Part shown: positions 46,200 to 57,573 of the stretch, piece after piece
How the letters are laid out: every line of letters begins with the position of its first letter
How positions within the stretch are numbered: position 1 is the first letter of the stretch
Origin: Synechococcus sp. RCC307
GTDB taxonomy: Bacteria > Cyanobacteriota > Cyanobacteriia > PCC-6307 > Cyanobiaceae
Direction of reading: 5' to 3'
NCBI GenBank assembly: GCA_000063525.1
Contig: CT978603.1
Span: forward strand, 1,731,105-1,795,104
Length of the DNA stretch: 64,000 nt
Translations under genes and position numbers: made by a program
Notes under the pieces: generated by a model
What the model saw: the letters and a program-made list of their open reading frames with translations, nothing else
What the model was told of the DNA's origin: nothing
The model's database searches: none

Positions 46200-46823
46200 T
46201 TAGTGTGATTGCAATGCTGCACGGCGAGCGATACTCGCTTCAGCCACTTCTCGAATCAAGCTATCTTTCTCAGGGTCTTCAGACAACGTCTTAAGACAGT
46301 CATCGACCAGAGGTGATTCAACCTCCGCCAAGGCCATAGCAGCACCTTGAACATGAGCAATATTTTGACTACTGCAGACAGCAACCAATAGCGGCACCAC
46401 TTGATCGACCTGACCAGCTTGTTTGGCAAGGTAGCCCAGGGTCATCAGTGAAGACTGAGCGACGACTGGACTGGGGTCATCCAGTGCCTTCTCCAAGACA
46501 TTGAGGACATCAGAGGAAAATAATTGATCAGGAAAATTGACAGCAATCTGAACAAGTGCCTTGATGCAACAGGCTCTGACTGTTCCGCTATCAGAAGAAG
46601 CAAACAACTGAAGAAGATCAGGCAGGGCGGAGTGGCCAACTACACCGATACCCTTCACTGCTGTACGGTAAACCTGTGGATCAGGATCATGAATTAACTC
46701 AAGCAACTTAGGAAGAGCCAAATCAGGATGCTGATCCGCCATCAGTTGACATGCTTGATCACGGATATTTGGGTTCGGGTGAGCAAGATCCTGAAGCAGC
46801 TCGTCAAACGAAGCCATGCACAA
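46200..46823 (-). CDS. cpeZ: CpeZ, partner of the CpeY lyase
   Basis: A 207-residue (205 from the third codon) HEAT-repeat protein (DLAHPNPNIRDQACQLMADQ, VVAQSSLMTLGYLAKQAG, MALAEVE). CpeZ works with CpeY on CpeA and has chaperone-like effects on bilin attachment. It lies 81 bases downstream of cpeY on the same strand, and is convergent with mpeU with five bases between. Start at ATG 46823 or 46817. Confidence 0.82.
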   Translation of the reverse strand: MCMASFDELLQDLAHPNPNIRDQACQLMADQHPDLALPKLLELIHDPDPQVYRTAVKGIGVVGHSALPDLLQLFASSDSGTVRACCIKALVQIAVNFPDQLFSSDVLNVLEKALDDPSPVVAQSSLMTLGYLAKQAGQVDQVVPLLVAVCSSQNIAHVQGAAMALAEVESPLVDDCLKTLSEDPEKDSLIREVAEASIARRAALQSH

Positions 46824-46904
46824 GAAGTATCAGACTGCCAAGGCTAACAGAGGCACAAACAACAATTGGATGAAGTTAACCAAGTACTCAAAGAGCAAGA
46901 AGCA

Positions 46905-48230
46905 CTAAGAAGGGCCGTCTATTGATAGTCCAGAGCGACAGGATACGTAGCCATCTGGATCTGCCAATAAGCGCTGATTGAACTGATGAGAAACACCAGA
47001 GTGATCGACAGATTTTAAGAGCGGTAATACCACAGCGATTGTATAGCGAACCTCCCATCCAACTCGGGCACAACCATTAAAAAGTCCGGGCAGTAACTCA
47101 AGAAGTACACGAGGCTCCAGGGCAGCAAGTGACAACACAGCTGCATGGCAACTTTTCAGAAATTGAGGCCGCGGATTAGTGACAGCGTCAACCAGCAGAG
47201 GAATGATCCAATCCCTAGCCGACGCATCCCATGATGGCTTCAGGCCGAAAAGTCTTACAAAGAAATAATGAGCACCATAATCATTATGCGCCTCGCGCTC
47301 CCAAGCATCATGAAGAACAGGGAAAAGACATTCGGCTGGCTGTGCGAGCAGTGCGCGAAGCGCCAAATAACATCGGCTGAAGTCTGGATTAAATAGCTCA
47401 GAAACGAGAAATTTAACCTCTGGATCTTGGTCATACTGGTGGACCAACTCAAGATGAAAGGGATCATCTTGAATAACCAAATCAACCCACCCAATAACTT
47501 GCTTAGATGGCTTCTCTAGTTGGTTAGTCGGGAATAAAAGCCTTAAAGCTCGCATGCGAAAGACAGGCGATACAGGAGCCTTAAGAACGTCCGGCATTAG
47601 CGAATCAGCCTTAGCATCAATAATATCCTGCACTGCACACTGCCTATCCATTTGATTAGGAAGGAGGAGATGCTCTGCTAGCACATCAAGACCGGAAGCC
47701 TCTCCAGACAGAGCGGTTGCCGCAGAGATTGCTGCACCTCTGACACCTGGACTCGAATCTTGCCGAAAGCGTGAGATCGAGTCGAGAGCTTGGACTACAT
47801 TTAAACCAGCTAAACTTTGAATCAAAATGCGACGATTCTGGCTTGAATCATTTAGAAGAGAAATCATCTGATCGTGAAGCTTTTTACTTGGGCAGCCCAA
47901 CTGTCTCAATGCCCAAGCAGCATTTTCAACAAGATAAGCATCTCGAGAGTAAAGACATTGGCCAATAGCAGGGATAGCATCTAAACACTCAAGGCGCGCC
48001 AAAGTATCAACTGCTTTTCGTTTAGCAATCAAGACAGCTTGCTCTGATGAATCTTTTTCAAGCAAGCCAACTAAAGCCTTTTCGGTTTCAATGCAGGGGC
48101 AATTAATGAGATGGGCAGCAGCCATATACAAGTCACTTTGTGACTCGAGACGATCAACTGGAAGCCCTAGAATATTTCGAGCTTTATCGCATGACAGCCC
48201 AGGATGAATATTATCGAAACGGCCGACCAC
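46905..48230 (-). CDS. cpeY: phycoerythrin I alpha lyase CpeY
   Basis: A 441-residue HEAT-repeat lyase. CpeY attaches PEB to CpeA Cys82. It begins MVGRFDNIHPGLSCDKARNI, has AKRKAVDTLARLECLDAIPA near residue 90 (parallel to RRKAEALGRRKD of MpeY), and LKAPVSPVFRMRALRLLFP in the middle matching the APVSM motif of MpeY/MpeZ. It is AT-rich (23 of 60 G/C at 47821-47880). With cpeZ it forms a two-gene minus-strand operon. Confidence 0.85.
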   Translation of the reverse strand: MVGRFDNIHPGLSCDKARNILGLPVDRLESQSDLYMAAAHLINCPCIETEKALVGLLEKDSSEQAVLIAKRKAVDTLARLECLDAIPAIGQCLYSRDAYLVENAAWALRQLGCPSKKLHDQMISLLNDSSQNRRILIQSLAGLNVVQALDSISRFRQDSSPGVRGAAISAATALSGEASGLDVLAEHLLLPNQMDRQCAVQDIIDAKADSLMPDVLKAPVSPVFRMRALRLLFPTNQLEKPSKQVIGWVDLVIQDDPFHLELVHQYDQDPEVKFLVSELFNPDFSRCYLALRALLAQPAECLFPVLHDAWEREAHNDYGAHYFFVRLFGLKPSWDASARDWIIPLLVDAVTNPRPQFLKSCHAAVLSLAALEPRVLLELLPGLFNGCARVGWEVRYTIAVVLPLLKSVDHSGVSHQFNQRLLADPDGYVSCRSGLSIDGPS

Positions 48231-48374
48231 TGAATTTCACAAACACGGGAGAATCATACAATCGAAAGAATCCCCTTAACAATAGACGAACCAAAGGTCA
48301 ATAAGTGTATCTTTACAGGGTCAGATATCGAGGCCTCTTGTAAAATTTCGAGCGCATGATTCAGGCTTGAAACA

Positions 48375-48698
48375 ATGGGCCCTTTCTCGAGTACCCACTT
48401 TATTCTCAAGACTGGTATATCAGCCGGTTCTCGGCCAACGACATCTAGAAATGTACGAGTTCCATTCAGCCTGCTGAGCCAAAGCCTTCAGTGTTTTCGA
48501 GCAGCTGGATTTGTTGTCGAAGCCATCAACGTAGACCCCACAGCGCCCCAAGTCACACGGACTAGCCCTGAGGCAAAATCTGCAACGAAAGCTGCACCAA
48601 GAAAGAAAGCTGAACCAACTCCTACAGCCAAGAAAGAAGCTGCCCCTACACGAGCACCCAAATCTGGTGGTCGGCGTGGTCGCCGAAAAGCATCTTGA
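48375..48698 (+). CDS. CpcD-like linker domain with basic Ala/Lys-rich tail
   Basis: A 107-residue protein. The first 55 residues look like a CpcD/ApcC cap-linker domain (STHFILKTGISAGSR, then RNVRVPFSLLSQSLQCFRAA, GFVVEAI). The remaining 50 residues are low-complexity and strongly basic (KAAPRKKAEPTPTAKKEAA, ending GGRRGRRKAS), like histone H1 tails. Such a fusion of a cap domain and basic tail is unusual. It lies between cpeY and the unk gene, in the reverse direction to cpeY. Confidence 0.6.
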   Translation: MGPFSSTHFILKTGISAGSRPTTSRNVRVPFSLLSQSLQCFRAAGFVVEAINVDPTAPQVTRTSPEAKSATKAAPRKKAEPTPTAKKEAAPTRAPKSGGRRGRRKAS

Positions 48699-48718
48699 GG
48701 CCCGCCGTTTTTTGAGTG

Positions 48719-49153
48719 TTAGTTTCTAACCTCAAAAACCCCGTCTTGGGGCCTTCCTGATTTTAATGCATTCCAATTAATAGCGTGCATAAAAGTATCC
48801 GGGTCAGTGCATTCGACCACATCGACACCCCAACACCCCTCTTGAAGCGGAGCAGAAGAGCTTGCAGCTTGGCTGTCTTTCCTACCTCCAAGCGCAAGAA
48901 GGGAATGAGTCATGGGATGGCCGCAGGTTTTTCGATATTTTTCCCAAGCCTGAATCAGCTCTTGAGCCAACTCTTGAGCCGATAAGTTGGATTCAATTTT
49001 AACAAGCCAATGTGGATGGTTAAGAGCTTCTGAATTCTGTATATGGTCAGATGCTTTCAAAAGTCCATCAGCCAATTCAGAGGCTGCGATTGCAGGAACT
49101 TCTGCAGATGACAATTGAAGATTGTGGGAAAGAACAAAAACCGTCATCGTCAC
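48719..49153 (-). CDS. conserved phycobilisome-region protein of unknown function
   Basis: A 144-residue soluble protein without a recognised domain, divergent from the cpeF/mpeV gene. Features are an N-terminal hydrophobic start (MTVFVLSHNLQLS), the ELAQELIQAWEKYRK helix and a Cys-containing GCWGVDVVECTDPDTFM. Its location suggests a phycoerythrin role, but no function is proposed. Confidence 0.6.
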   Translation of the reverse strand: MTMTVFVLSHNLQLSSAEVPAIAASELADGLLKASDHIQNSEALNHPHWLVKIESNLSAQELAQELIQAWEKYRKTCGHPMTHSLLALGGRKDSQAASSSAPLQEGCWGVDVVECTDPDTFMHAINWNALKSGRPQDGVFEVRN

Positions 49154-49206
49154 AAGCTAGGGTCGTTGAAGGCCATCCTTGGCCACGCTCACCGTTTCTA
49201 ACAAAC

Positions 49207-50121
49207 ATGCCGGATCAACGTGAGTTGAGCTCACCAAGCATGGTGATTGGAGAGCAGCAAGAGATCCGACTGAGCGAAGAGGAAGCTTACGATCTCGCAG
49301 CACATCTCAAGCAAAGGCTTCAAGAAGGAACGCCCCTGGATGCTGATCCAGACTCCATTGCAAAGATGGTTGCTGGCCTTGGTGATCCCAGAGGTCTTTT
49401 ACGCCTGCGTTTTGCCGACAGCCTTGGCAATGTAGGACGAGCTGCAGTGCCTGCGCTTTGCCAGGCCATGCAGCCCAGTAATCAGGTCACCGTTCGCCGA
49501 GCAGCCGCGAAGACTCTGACTCTGATTGCCGACGAGCAAAGCATCCCCGATCTACTGAATTCACTACTCACGGATCCTGATTCCGTTGTTCAGGGATCAG
49601 CGATGGGAGCCTTGGCTGCGATTGGAGCTCCTGCTGTAGAGGCGGTTTTCAGCATTCTTGAGAATCCAGATAGCAGCGAAATGCAGCGGGGTTTGGCCAA
49701 TTGGGCTCTTGCATTCATCGGAGACAAGGCTCCTGACTCACTACGTGCAGCTGCTATTTCAACAAATCCTGATATCCGGCAAGCAGCGATTGCGGCACTT
49801 GGCAGCCAGATTCAATCCATGGGAGATGAGCAAGCTCGTGAGCTTCTAACCAATGCCTTGAATGATCCCATTTCAAATGTTCGAGCCGAGGCAGCAACAC
49901 TGCTTGGCAAACTTCAAGATTCTGAGTGGGCGGCGCCATTACTCATTCCTAAATTAAACGATGAGGACAGTTGGGTCAGAAAGAACTCGGCCTTGTCTTT
50001 GATGAAACTCGATGCCATCAGCGCTATCCAAGATCTCAGCCAGTGCGCAGAACAAGAGTCAGATTCTGTCGTCAAGGCCGTGATGACACTCGCCATTAAA
50101 CAGATCGAGAAGAACAACTAA
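49207..50121 (+). CDS. mpeV: CpeF/MpeV-type phycobilin lyase
   Basis: A 304-residue HEAT-repeat protein and MpeU paralogue (YDLAAHLKQRLQEG, MVAGLGDPRGLLRLRFADSL, VRRAAAKTLTLIAD, SNVRAEAATLLGKLQ). CpeF/MpeV load the doubly linked bilin on beta-Cys50/61 of PE; MpeV isomerises to PUB. It lies convergent to cpeBA. I start it at ATG 49207 because the 52 residues upstream overlap the divergent gene and are unlike the family. CpeF versus MpeV cannot be told apart here. Confidence 0.78.
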   Translation: MPDQRELSSPSMVIGEQQEIRLSEEEAYDLAAHLKQRLQEGTPLDADPDSIAKMVAGLGDPRGLLRLRFADSLGNVGRAAVPALCQAMQPSNQVTVRRAAAKTLTLIADEQSIPDLLNSLLTDPDSVVQGSAMGALAAIGAPAVEAVFSILENPDSSEMQRGLANWALAFIGDKAPDSLRAAAISTNPDIRQAAIAALGSQIQSMGDEQARELLTNALNDPISNVRAEAATLLGKLQDSEWAAPLLIPKLNDEDSWVRKNSALSLMKLDAISAIQDLSQCAEQESDSVVKAVMTLAIKQIEKNN

Positions 50122-50204
50122 ATAGCGCTTTGATTTGGGCTGCCTAACAAACTAATCAGGCTGAACAGATTGGTCTGATTTCATGCGCTTGGTCGAGCAA
50201 CATA

Positions 50205-50230
50205 CAAAAAAAGGGGGCTTGGAAGCCCCC
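50205..50230 (-). terminator. terminator of cpeBA
   Basis: On the minus strand GGGGGCTT/AAGCCCCC (8-base stem, two-base loop) is followed by eight T. It lies between cpeA and the convergent mpeV. Confidence 0.9.
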
Positions 50231-50257
50231 CTCGCAATCGATCAATCGCTGATCAGC

Positions 50258-50791
<534 letters not shown>

Positions 50792-50804
50792 TCAGAACGA
50801 CCGA

Positions 50805-51521
<717 letters not shown>

Positions 51522-51538
51522 TCACGCAAAAGTTTGTC

Positions 51539-51560
51539 ACCTTGGCTGCTCGACCAAGGT
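51539..51560. promoter_or_regulatory. perfect inverted repeat upstream of cpeBA
   Basis: ACCTTGG-N8-CCAAGGT, 7-base perfect arms, lies 180 bases upstream of cpeB and 87 bases before the divergent small gene. A regulator dimer site or transcript hairpin is possible. There is no adjacent T-run. Confidence 0.45.
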
Positions 51561-51646
51561 CTCAACGCACCACAAAGCTGGCTTTGGCTCTGGCGAGCGA
51601 GCCCAAAAAGGCAGGCGGTAGTGTGATTCCTAAAACTTGTCGGCGC

Positions 51647-51880
51647 ATGACAGAGCAACAAGATCAACTGCCGAGCGTTGAAGAGCTCCAGGAATCAATT
51701 GATGAGCTTTCCGCGTATCGAGAGCGTTTATATAAAGACGTTGTAGGCCTCGGCCAAAAGCTACGTCTTTCTCAAAAGAAGATTGACGCAACAATCAATG
51801 AGCATCCTGAGTTAACACGTATCGACGAGGTACTCAACCAACTAATTCAACAGCGTGACTCCCAGGCAGCTCGCCAATAA
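51647..51880 (+). CDS. small coiled-coil phycobilisome-region protein
   Basis: A 77-residue soluble helical protein (MTEQQDQLPSVEELQESIDE followed by LSAYRERLYKDVVGLGQKLR). It is probably a coiled coil. It is not a known linker or lyase. It lies 27 bases before the CpeU-like gene, so it may be the first gene of the pebAB transcript. No family is recognised. Confidence 0.65.
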   Translation: MTEQQDQLPSVEELQESIDELSAYRERLYKDVVGLGQKLRLSQKKIDATINEHPELTRIDEVLNQLIQQRDSQAARQ

Positions 51881-51931
51881 ATACTCTTCAAAAGGCCTGG
51901 CAATTTAATGCGATCAGCTGAAATCCCACCA

Positions 51932-52516
51932 ATGAATATGGCTGACTTTTTCAACAAAAGTCGGGGCCTGTGGCTGAACAGGCGGGTCGTTCATCATATG
52001 GATTATCAAGATGACGAATCAGCAGATTCCAACCTAGTTATCGAACCTTTTGATAGCTCTGACCCTGCAGTGGCAAAGGTTTGCGCAAGCCTGCAGGTTG
52101 ATCTCAATCGAGCCACAGGTGGAGCCAGATTTTGGTGGGAAAGCAACCTTCAGGCGTTGGAACGCAATGAGGATTACGCAGCTGTTGTCGTTGATGCACC
52201 CAATCAACACAACCCTCGAACTGGGTTTTTATTGAGAGATGTGGGCTATGTAGAAAAAAAACCAGTCCTTAGCACTTACAACTTTGCTGATGATGGCGTT
52301 CTAACGATCACAACCCGCTACGACACCAACGTGGGGATTGAACGCTGCTGGTTTGTGACCGATCAGGTGCGGATGCGGGTGAGCTCGGTTCAATTCCTCA
52401 ATGGCGTGGCCATGACCACCTATTGCACCGAGTTCCGTTGCCCCGACCCTGGCGCGATCAAAAACCTTGCCGCAGTAGCCAAAGGACATACTGCTGGCTC
52501 CAGCGAGGAGGCTTGA
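51932..52516 (+). CDS. cpeU: CpeS/CpeU-family phycobilin lyase
   Basis: About 194 residues of the S/U lyase family: ADFFNKSRGLWLNRRVVHHM at the start, GGARFWWESN, TGFLLRDVGYVEKKPVLSTY and a C-terminal MRVSSVQFLNGVAMTTYCTE. The start ATG at 51932 begins the family N-terminus; an ATG at 51908 would add eight residues. In marine Synechococcus a CpeU-type gene precedes pebAB. Its exact target Cys is not known to me. Confidence 0.72.
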   Translation: MNMADFFNKSRGLWLNRRVVHHMDYQDDESADSNLVIEPFDSSDPAVAKVCASLQVDLNRATGGARFWWESNLQALERNEDYAAVVVDAPNQHNPRTGFLLRDVGYVEKKPVLSTYNFADDGVLTITTRYDTNVGIERCWFVTDQVRMRVSSVQFLNGVAMTTYCTEFRCPDPGAIKNLAAVAKGHTAGSSEEA

Positions 52517-54006
<1,490 letters not shown>

Positions 54007-54212
54007 AGTGCTCTCACAGGCAAAAAACAAGGCCCTGAAAGGCTTGTCAGTGAAACGTGTGAATTAAACATTGTGAACAGGGTTCCAGGGTCTGATAACT
54101 CATTGGTCAGAATCTCCCCTGTGACGGGGTGGGTCCGCCCCCCGGCCGTCCCCACCCCCCAAAGTCGCTAAGACTTCTTCGACCCGAAGTAGCCCCAAGG
54201 AGTTCCCCTCAA

Positions 54213-54731
54213 ATGTTCGACGCCTTCACCAAGGTCGTTGCCCAGGCCGACGCCCGGGGCCAATTCATCGGCACCGGTGAAATCGACGCCCTGGCAGCCA
54301 TGGTTGCTGACAGCAACAAGCGCCTCGATGCTGTGAACCGCATCACCAGCAACGCCTCCTCCATCGTGGCCAACGCTGCACGCGATCTGTTTGCCCAGCA
54401 GCCTGCCCTGATCGCTCCTGGCGGCAACGCCTACACCTCCCGCCGCATGGCTGCTTGCCTGCGCGACATGGAGATCGTGCTGCGTTACGTGACCTACGCA
54501 GTCTTCGCTGGCGACGCTTCGGTTCTCGAGGACCGCTGCCTCAATGGCCTTCGTGAGACCTACCTGGCCTTGGGCACCCCCGGCGCTTCGGTTGCTGCAG
54601 CCATCAACCTGATGAAGGAAACCGCAGTGAATCTGGTGAATGACCGCAACGGCATCACCCAGGGTGACTGCACTGCCCTCGCCAGCGAAATCGGCACCTA
54701 CTTCGACCGCGCTGCCGCCGCTGTGGCCTGA
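54213..54731 (+). CDS. rpcB: phycocyanin (R-PC) beta subunit
   Basis: A 172-residue beta subunit with Cys82 (AACLRDMEI) and Cys153 (QGDCTAL), the two phycocyanin beta sites. The chosen ATG starts [18 protein letters not shown], the universal N-terminus; the frame upstream is leader. A small hairpin CTTCG-ACC-CGAAG (54177-54189) lies 24 bases upstream. Called rpc rather than cpc because PEII strains normally carry R-phycocyanin and rpcE/rpcF lyases are adjacent. Confidence 0.92.
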   Translation: MFDAFTKVVAQADARGQFIGTGEIDALAAMVADSNKRLDAVNRITSNASSIVANAARDLFAQQPALIAPGGNAYTSRRMAACLRDMEIVLRYVTYAVFAGDASVLEDRCLNGLRETYLALGTPGASVAAAINLMKETAVNLVNDRNGITQGDCTALASEIGTYFDRAAAAVA

Positions 54732-54773
54732 GCCTGAGCTGACTCGTTTCTCCCACAACGCTTTTCCAAGATC

Positions 54774-55262
54774 ATGAAAACCCCCCTCACCGAAGCCGTT
54801 TCAGCTGCTGATTCTCAGGGTCGCTTCCTCAGCAACACTGAAATCCAGAGCGCTTCTGGCCGCTTCAACCGCGCCAAGGCCAGCCTCGAGGCTGCCAAGG
54901 GCCTGACTGCCAAAGCTGATGCTCTTGTGAACGGCGCTGCCCAAGCGGTGTACAGCAAGTTCCCCTACACCACCCAGATGCAGGGTTCGAACTACTCCAC
55001 CACTCCTGAAGGCAAAGCCAAGTGCTCCCGCGACGTGGGCTACTACCTGCGGATGATCACCTACTGCCTGGTGGCTGGTGGCACCGGCCCCATGGATGAC
55101 TACCTGATCGCTGGTCTCGACGAGATCAACCGCACCTTCGAGCTCTCCCCCTCCTGGTACGTCGAAGCCCTGAACCACATCAAGGCCAACCACGGCCTCA
55201 GTGGTGATGCCGCTACCGAAGCCAACAGCTACATCGACTACGCCATCAACGCTCTGGTCTGA
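54774..55262 (+). CDS. rpcA: phycocyanin (R-PC) alpha subunit
   Basis: A 162-residue alpha subunit with the single bilin Cys84 ([13 protein letters not shown]). The rpcE/rpcF lyases downstream should act on this Cys, adding PEB if this is R-PCII, or PCB for ordinary phycocyanin. The operon with rpcB ends at a strong terminator 26 bases on. Confidence 0.92.
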   Translation: MKTPLTEAVSAADSQGRFLSNTEIQSASGRFNRAKASLEAAKGLTAKADALVNGAAQAVYSKFPYTTQMQGSNYSTTPEGKAKCSRDVGYYLRMITYCLVAGGTGPMDDYLIAGLDEINRTFELSPSWYVEALNHIKANHGLSGDAATEANSYIDYAINALV

Positions 55263-55287
55263 TCACCACAGCCCATTGGCACAGCAA

Positions 55288-55315
55288 AGCCCCCCTCCAC
55301 GAGGGGGGCTTTTTT
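55288..55315 (+). terminator. terminator of rpcBA
   Basis: AGCCCCCCTC pairs with GAGGGGGGCT (10 bases) around CAC, followed by five T. Confidence 0.95.
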
Positions 55316-55346
55316 ATGGCTCAGCAACACTCAACCAAAGGACGCG

Positions 55347-55568
55347 CTAGTCCTCCAGCAAGCCATCCACGCAAGCCGACAGCAGCGGAGCCACCTCACC
55401 ACGGCCAAGGGCCATCCAATCGCCCAGCTCTTGCATCAACGCCAAGCAATCAGCTGAGCGCCCTTGCTGCGCCAGGCTGTTCAGACGGGCCTGCATGTCA
55501 TCCATGCTGAGATGCAACGCCAGGCACAAGCGCTGCTCCCGGTCCAGGGGAGTGGACCGCTTCGCCAT
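55347..55568 (-). CDS. conserved small protein between rpcBA and rpcEF
   Basis: A 73-residue soluble helical protein (REQRLCLALHLSMDDMQARL, then ADCLALMQELGDWMALGRGE). It is antiparallel to the flanking rod genes, with its start 57 bases from rpcE. I do not recognise a family; it is too long and different to be NblA. Confidence 0.6.
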   Translation of the reverse strand: MAKRSTPLDREQRLCLALHLSMDDMQARLNSLAQQGRSADCLALMQELGDWMALGRGEVAPLLSACVDGLLED

Positions 55569-55625
55569 TGGGTTACTTAACTCGTTATCTCAACCTTAAG
55601 GACATCTCCGCCTGACTTCCACCCC

Positions 55626-56450
55626 ATGAACGACAACGCCTCAGCAGGCCAACCCATTTCGGAAGCTGAGGCACTTGAGCGGCTCGAGCAACGCGACGAT
55701 CCCAGCCAGCGCTACTACGCCGCCTGGTGGCTTGGGCGCATGCGCTGCCAAAACCCCAAAGCCATCAGCCTGCTGATCGATGCCCTGGGCAGTGTGTTGG
55801 GCCAACCAGCGAGCCCCGATGACTTGATGGTGGCCCGCAACGCTGCCCGGGCCTTGGGGAAGCTGCAATCCCCAGCCGCGATGGCGAGTTTGCTGCAGGC
55901 GCTGGAACACAGCGATCACGATTTACGGGAAGCCGCGGCCCGCTCCCTCGGTGAAAGTGGCGACACCAAGGCGCTACCCGCCCTGCTGAGCACACTCAAT
56001 CGCAGCAGCATTGAGCCCAGTGCGGCGACCCAGGCGCGCTTGGACCAACCATGCGAGGCCCTGCTGGAGGCAATTGGCTGCTTAGCCAAGGGCAGCCAGG
56101 ATCCCAGCATCTGCCAAGCGCTGCAGCGCTTTTGCGAGCATCCGCGGCCCATGGTGCAGAGCGCCGCCTGCCGCGCGCTGGTGCTGGTCAGTGGAGACGG
56201 CCAGTGGGCCGAAGGAATGTTGAACCTGCTCAACGATCCAGAGCCATTGATTCGCCGCGGTGCCGTTTTGGATTTAGGGGCCAGCGGCTGGCGAGATGCA
56301 GCCGAAGCCATTGCCGGCTGCGCAGCTGAAAGCAACATCAAGCTGCTGGCCCTGCGCCAGTTATTGGAGCAACCGCTCCAAGGCCCCGCGCCCTCAGCCC
56401 TGGGCGAGCAAGAGCGCCACTTGTTGACCCTGATGGATGGTTTGCTGTGA
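55626..56450 (+). CDS. rpcE: phycocyanin alpha-Cys84 lyase subunit RpcE
   Basis: A 274-residue HEAT-repeat lyase of the CpcE/RpcE type (YYAAWWLGRMRCQNPKAI, NAARALGKLQSPAAMASLL, LREAAARSLGESGDTKALPA). It forms a heterodimer with RpcF for alpha-Cys84. The two genes are separate and overlap by four bases. In blue-light specialists they are fused as RpcG, so the split state suggests PEB (or PCB), not PUB, at this site. Confidence 0.85.
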   Translation: MNDNASAGQPISEAEALERLEQRDDPSQRYYAAWWLGRMRCQNPKAISLLIDALGSVLGQPASPDDLMVARNAARALGKLQSPAAMASLLQALEHSDHDLREAAARSLGESGDTKALPALLSTLNRSSIEPSAATQARLDQPCEALLEAIGCLAKGSQDPSICQALQRFCEHPRPMVQSAACRALVLVSGDGQWAEGMLNLLNDPEPLIRRGAVLDLGASGWRDAAEAIAGCAAESNIKLLALRQLLEQPLQGPAPSALGEQERHLLTLMDGLL

Positions 56451-57103
56451 GTCAGGCCAATGCCGAAGCACTAGAAACACAGCTGCAGGCCATTGCGCAG
56501 GCCGCCACCCGCGAGGCGTTAGCGAACGCCAGCGCCCAGCTGGTGGCCTTGATGCCGCAATTGAGCGAGGAACCGCCCCTGCAAGCGCAAGCAATCGACT
56601 GCTGCATCGATCTGCTGAAAGCCAACAACCCCGCTGCCGCCCTGCAGGCCCTGCGCGGCTTGATCGGCTGCGGCTCAGCTGCGGTTGAACCGTTGCTCAA
56701 CAGCCTCGATGAGCGCAACTACGGCGCCCGCGCCTGGACGGTGCGTGCCCTCTCCGCGATCCAAGACCCCCGTGGCCTTGAGGTGCTGCAACGCGCCGTG
56801 GCCAATGACATCGGTCCCAGCGTTCGCCAAGCCGCGGCCTATGGCCTGGGCCGCTTGCAAGGGCATGACGAGAACCTGCTGCAGCCATGCATGAACAGCC
56901 TGGAGCTGGCCTGCAGCGATAGCGAGTGGTCGGTGCGCTATGCCGCCGTGGCCGCCCTTGAGCAGAGGCTTCAGCAGGGCTTGCCTAGCGATCTAGACCC
57001 CCAGGCACGTGCCCTACTGCGGCAGAGGAGCCAACAGGAGATGGACGATACGCTCGTCGTTCGTTTGCGCGCGCTTCTCGCCCTCGAGCGCCTGGCTGCA
57101 TGA
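56447..57103 (+). CDS. rpcF: phycocyanin alpha-Cys84 lyase subunit RpcF
   Basis: A 218-residue HEAT-repeat partner (ALQALRGLIGCGSAAVEPLL, NYGARAWTVRALSAIQDPRG, VRQAAAYGLGRLQG, SEWSVRYAAVAALEQRL). Translation from the GTG at 56447 overlaps the rpcE stop. With RpcE it completes the EF lyase. Its last four bases overlap the phosphatase start, so rpcE-rpcF-ptp is one operon. Confidence 0.85.
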   Translation: MSQANAEALETQLQAIAQAATREALANASAQLVALMPQLSEEPPLQAQAIDCCIDLLKANNPAAALQALRGLIGCGSAAVEPLLNSLDERNYGARAWTVRALSAIQDPRGLEVLQRAVANDIGPSVRQAAAYGLGRLQGHDENLLQPCMNSLELACSDSEWSVRYAAVAALEQRLQQGLPSDLDPQARALLRQRSQQEMDDTLVVRLRALLALERLAA

Positions 57104-57573
57104 GCTCCCAACCCACCCGCGTTCTGTTTGTTTGCCTCGGCAACATCTGCCGCTCACCGGCTGCCGAGGGGGTGTTTCTCGATTTGCTTGAGCGTGAAAA
57201 CCTCAACGATGCCTTTGAGGTGGATTCCGCTGGCACCGGGAACTGGCATGTGGGCAAACGCGCCGACCCGCGCATGCGCGCTGCGGCCGAACGCCGCGGC
57301 ATCGACCTGCCGAGCCGCGCCCGTCAAATCGAGCCCGAGGACCTCAGCCGCTTTGATTGGATCATCACCATGGATGACAGCAATCTGGCCAACGTGCGGG
57401 CCCTTGATCCCAGTGGCAGCAGCCACGACCGCATCGTGCCGCTCACCAGCCACTGCAGCCGCCACCAGGCCAGCGAAGTGCCCGACCCCTACTACGGCGG
57501 CGAGCAGGGGTTTGAGCATGTTCTCGATTTGCTCGAAGATGCCTGCAGCGGACTGCTCAAGCGTCTGCGTTGA
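57100..57573 (+). CDS. low-molecular-weight protein tyrosine phosphatase
   Basis: A 157-residue phosphatase. The P-loop C-x5-R is FVCLGNICRSPAAEGVF and the acid loop is DPYYGG. It marks the right end of the phycobilisome region in marine Synechococcus. It overlaps the convergent panC/cmk by 17 bases. Confidence 0.94.
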   Translation: MSSQPTRVLFVCLGNICRSPAAEGVFLDLLERENLNDAFEVDSAGTGNWHVGKRADPRMRAAAERRGIDLPSRARQIEPEDLSRFDWIITMDDSNLANVRALDPSGSSHDRIVPLTSHCSRHQASEVPDPYYGGEQGFEHVLDLLEDACSGLLKRLR

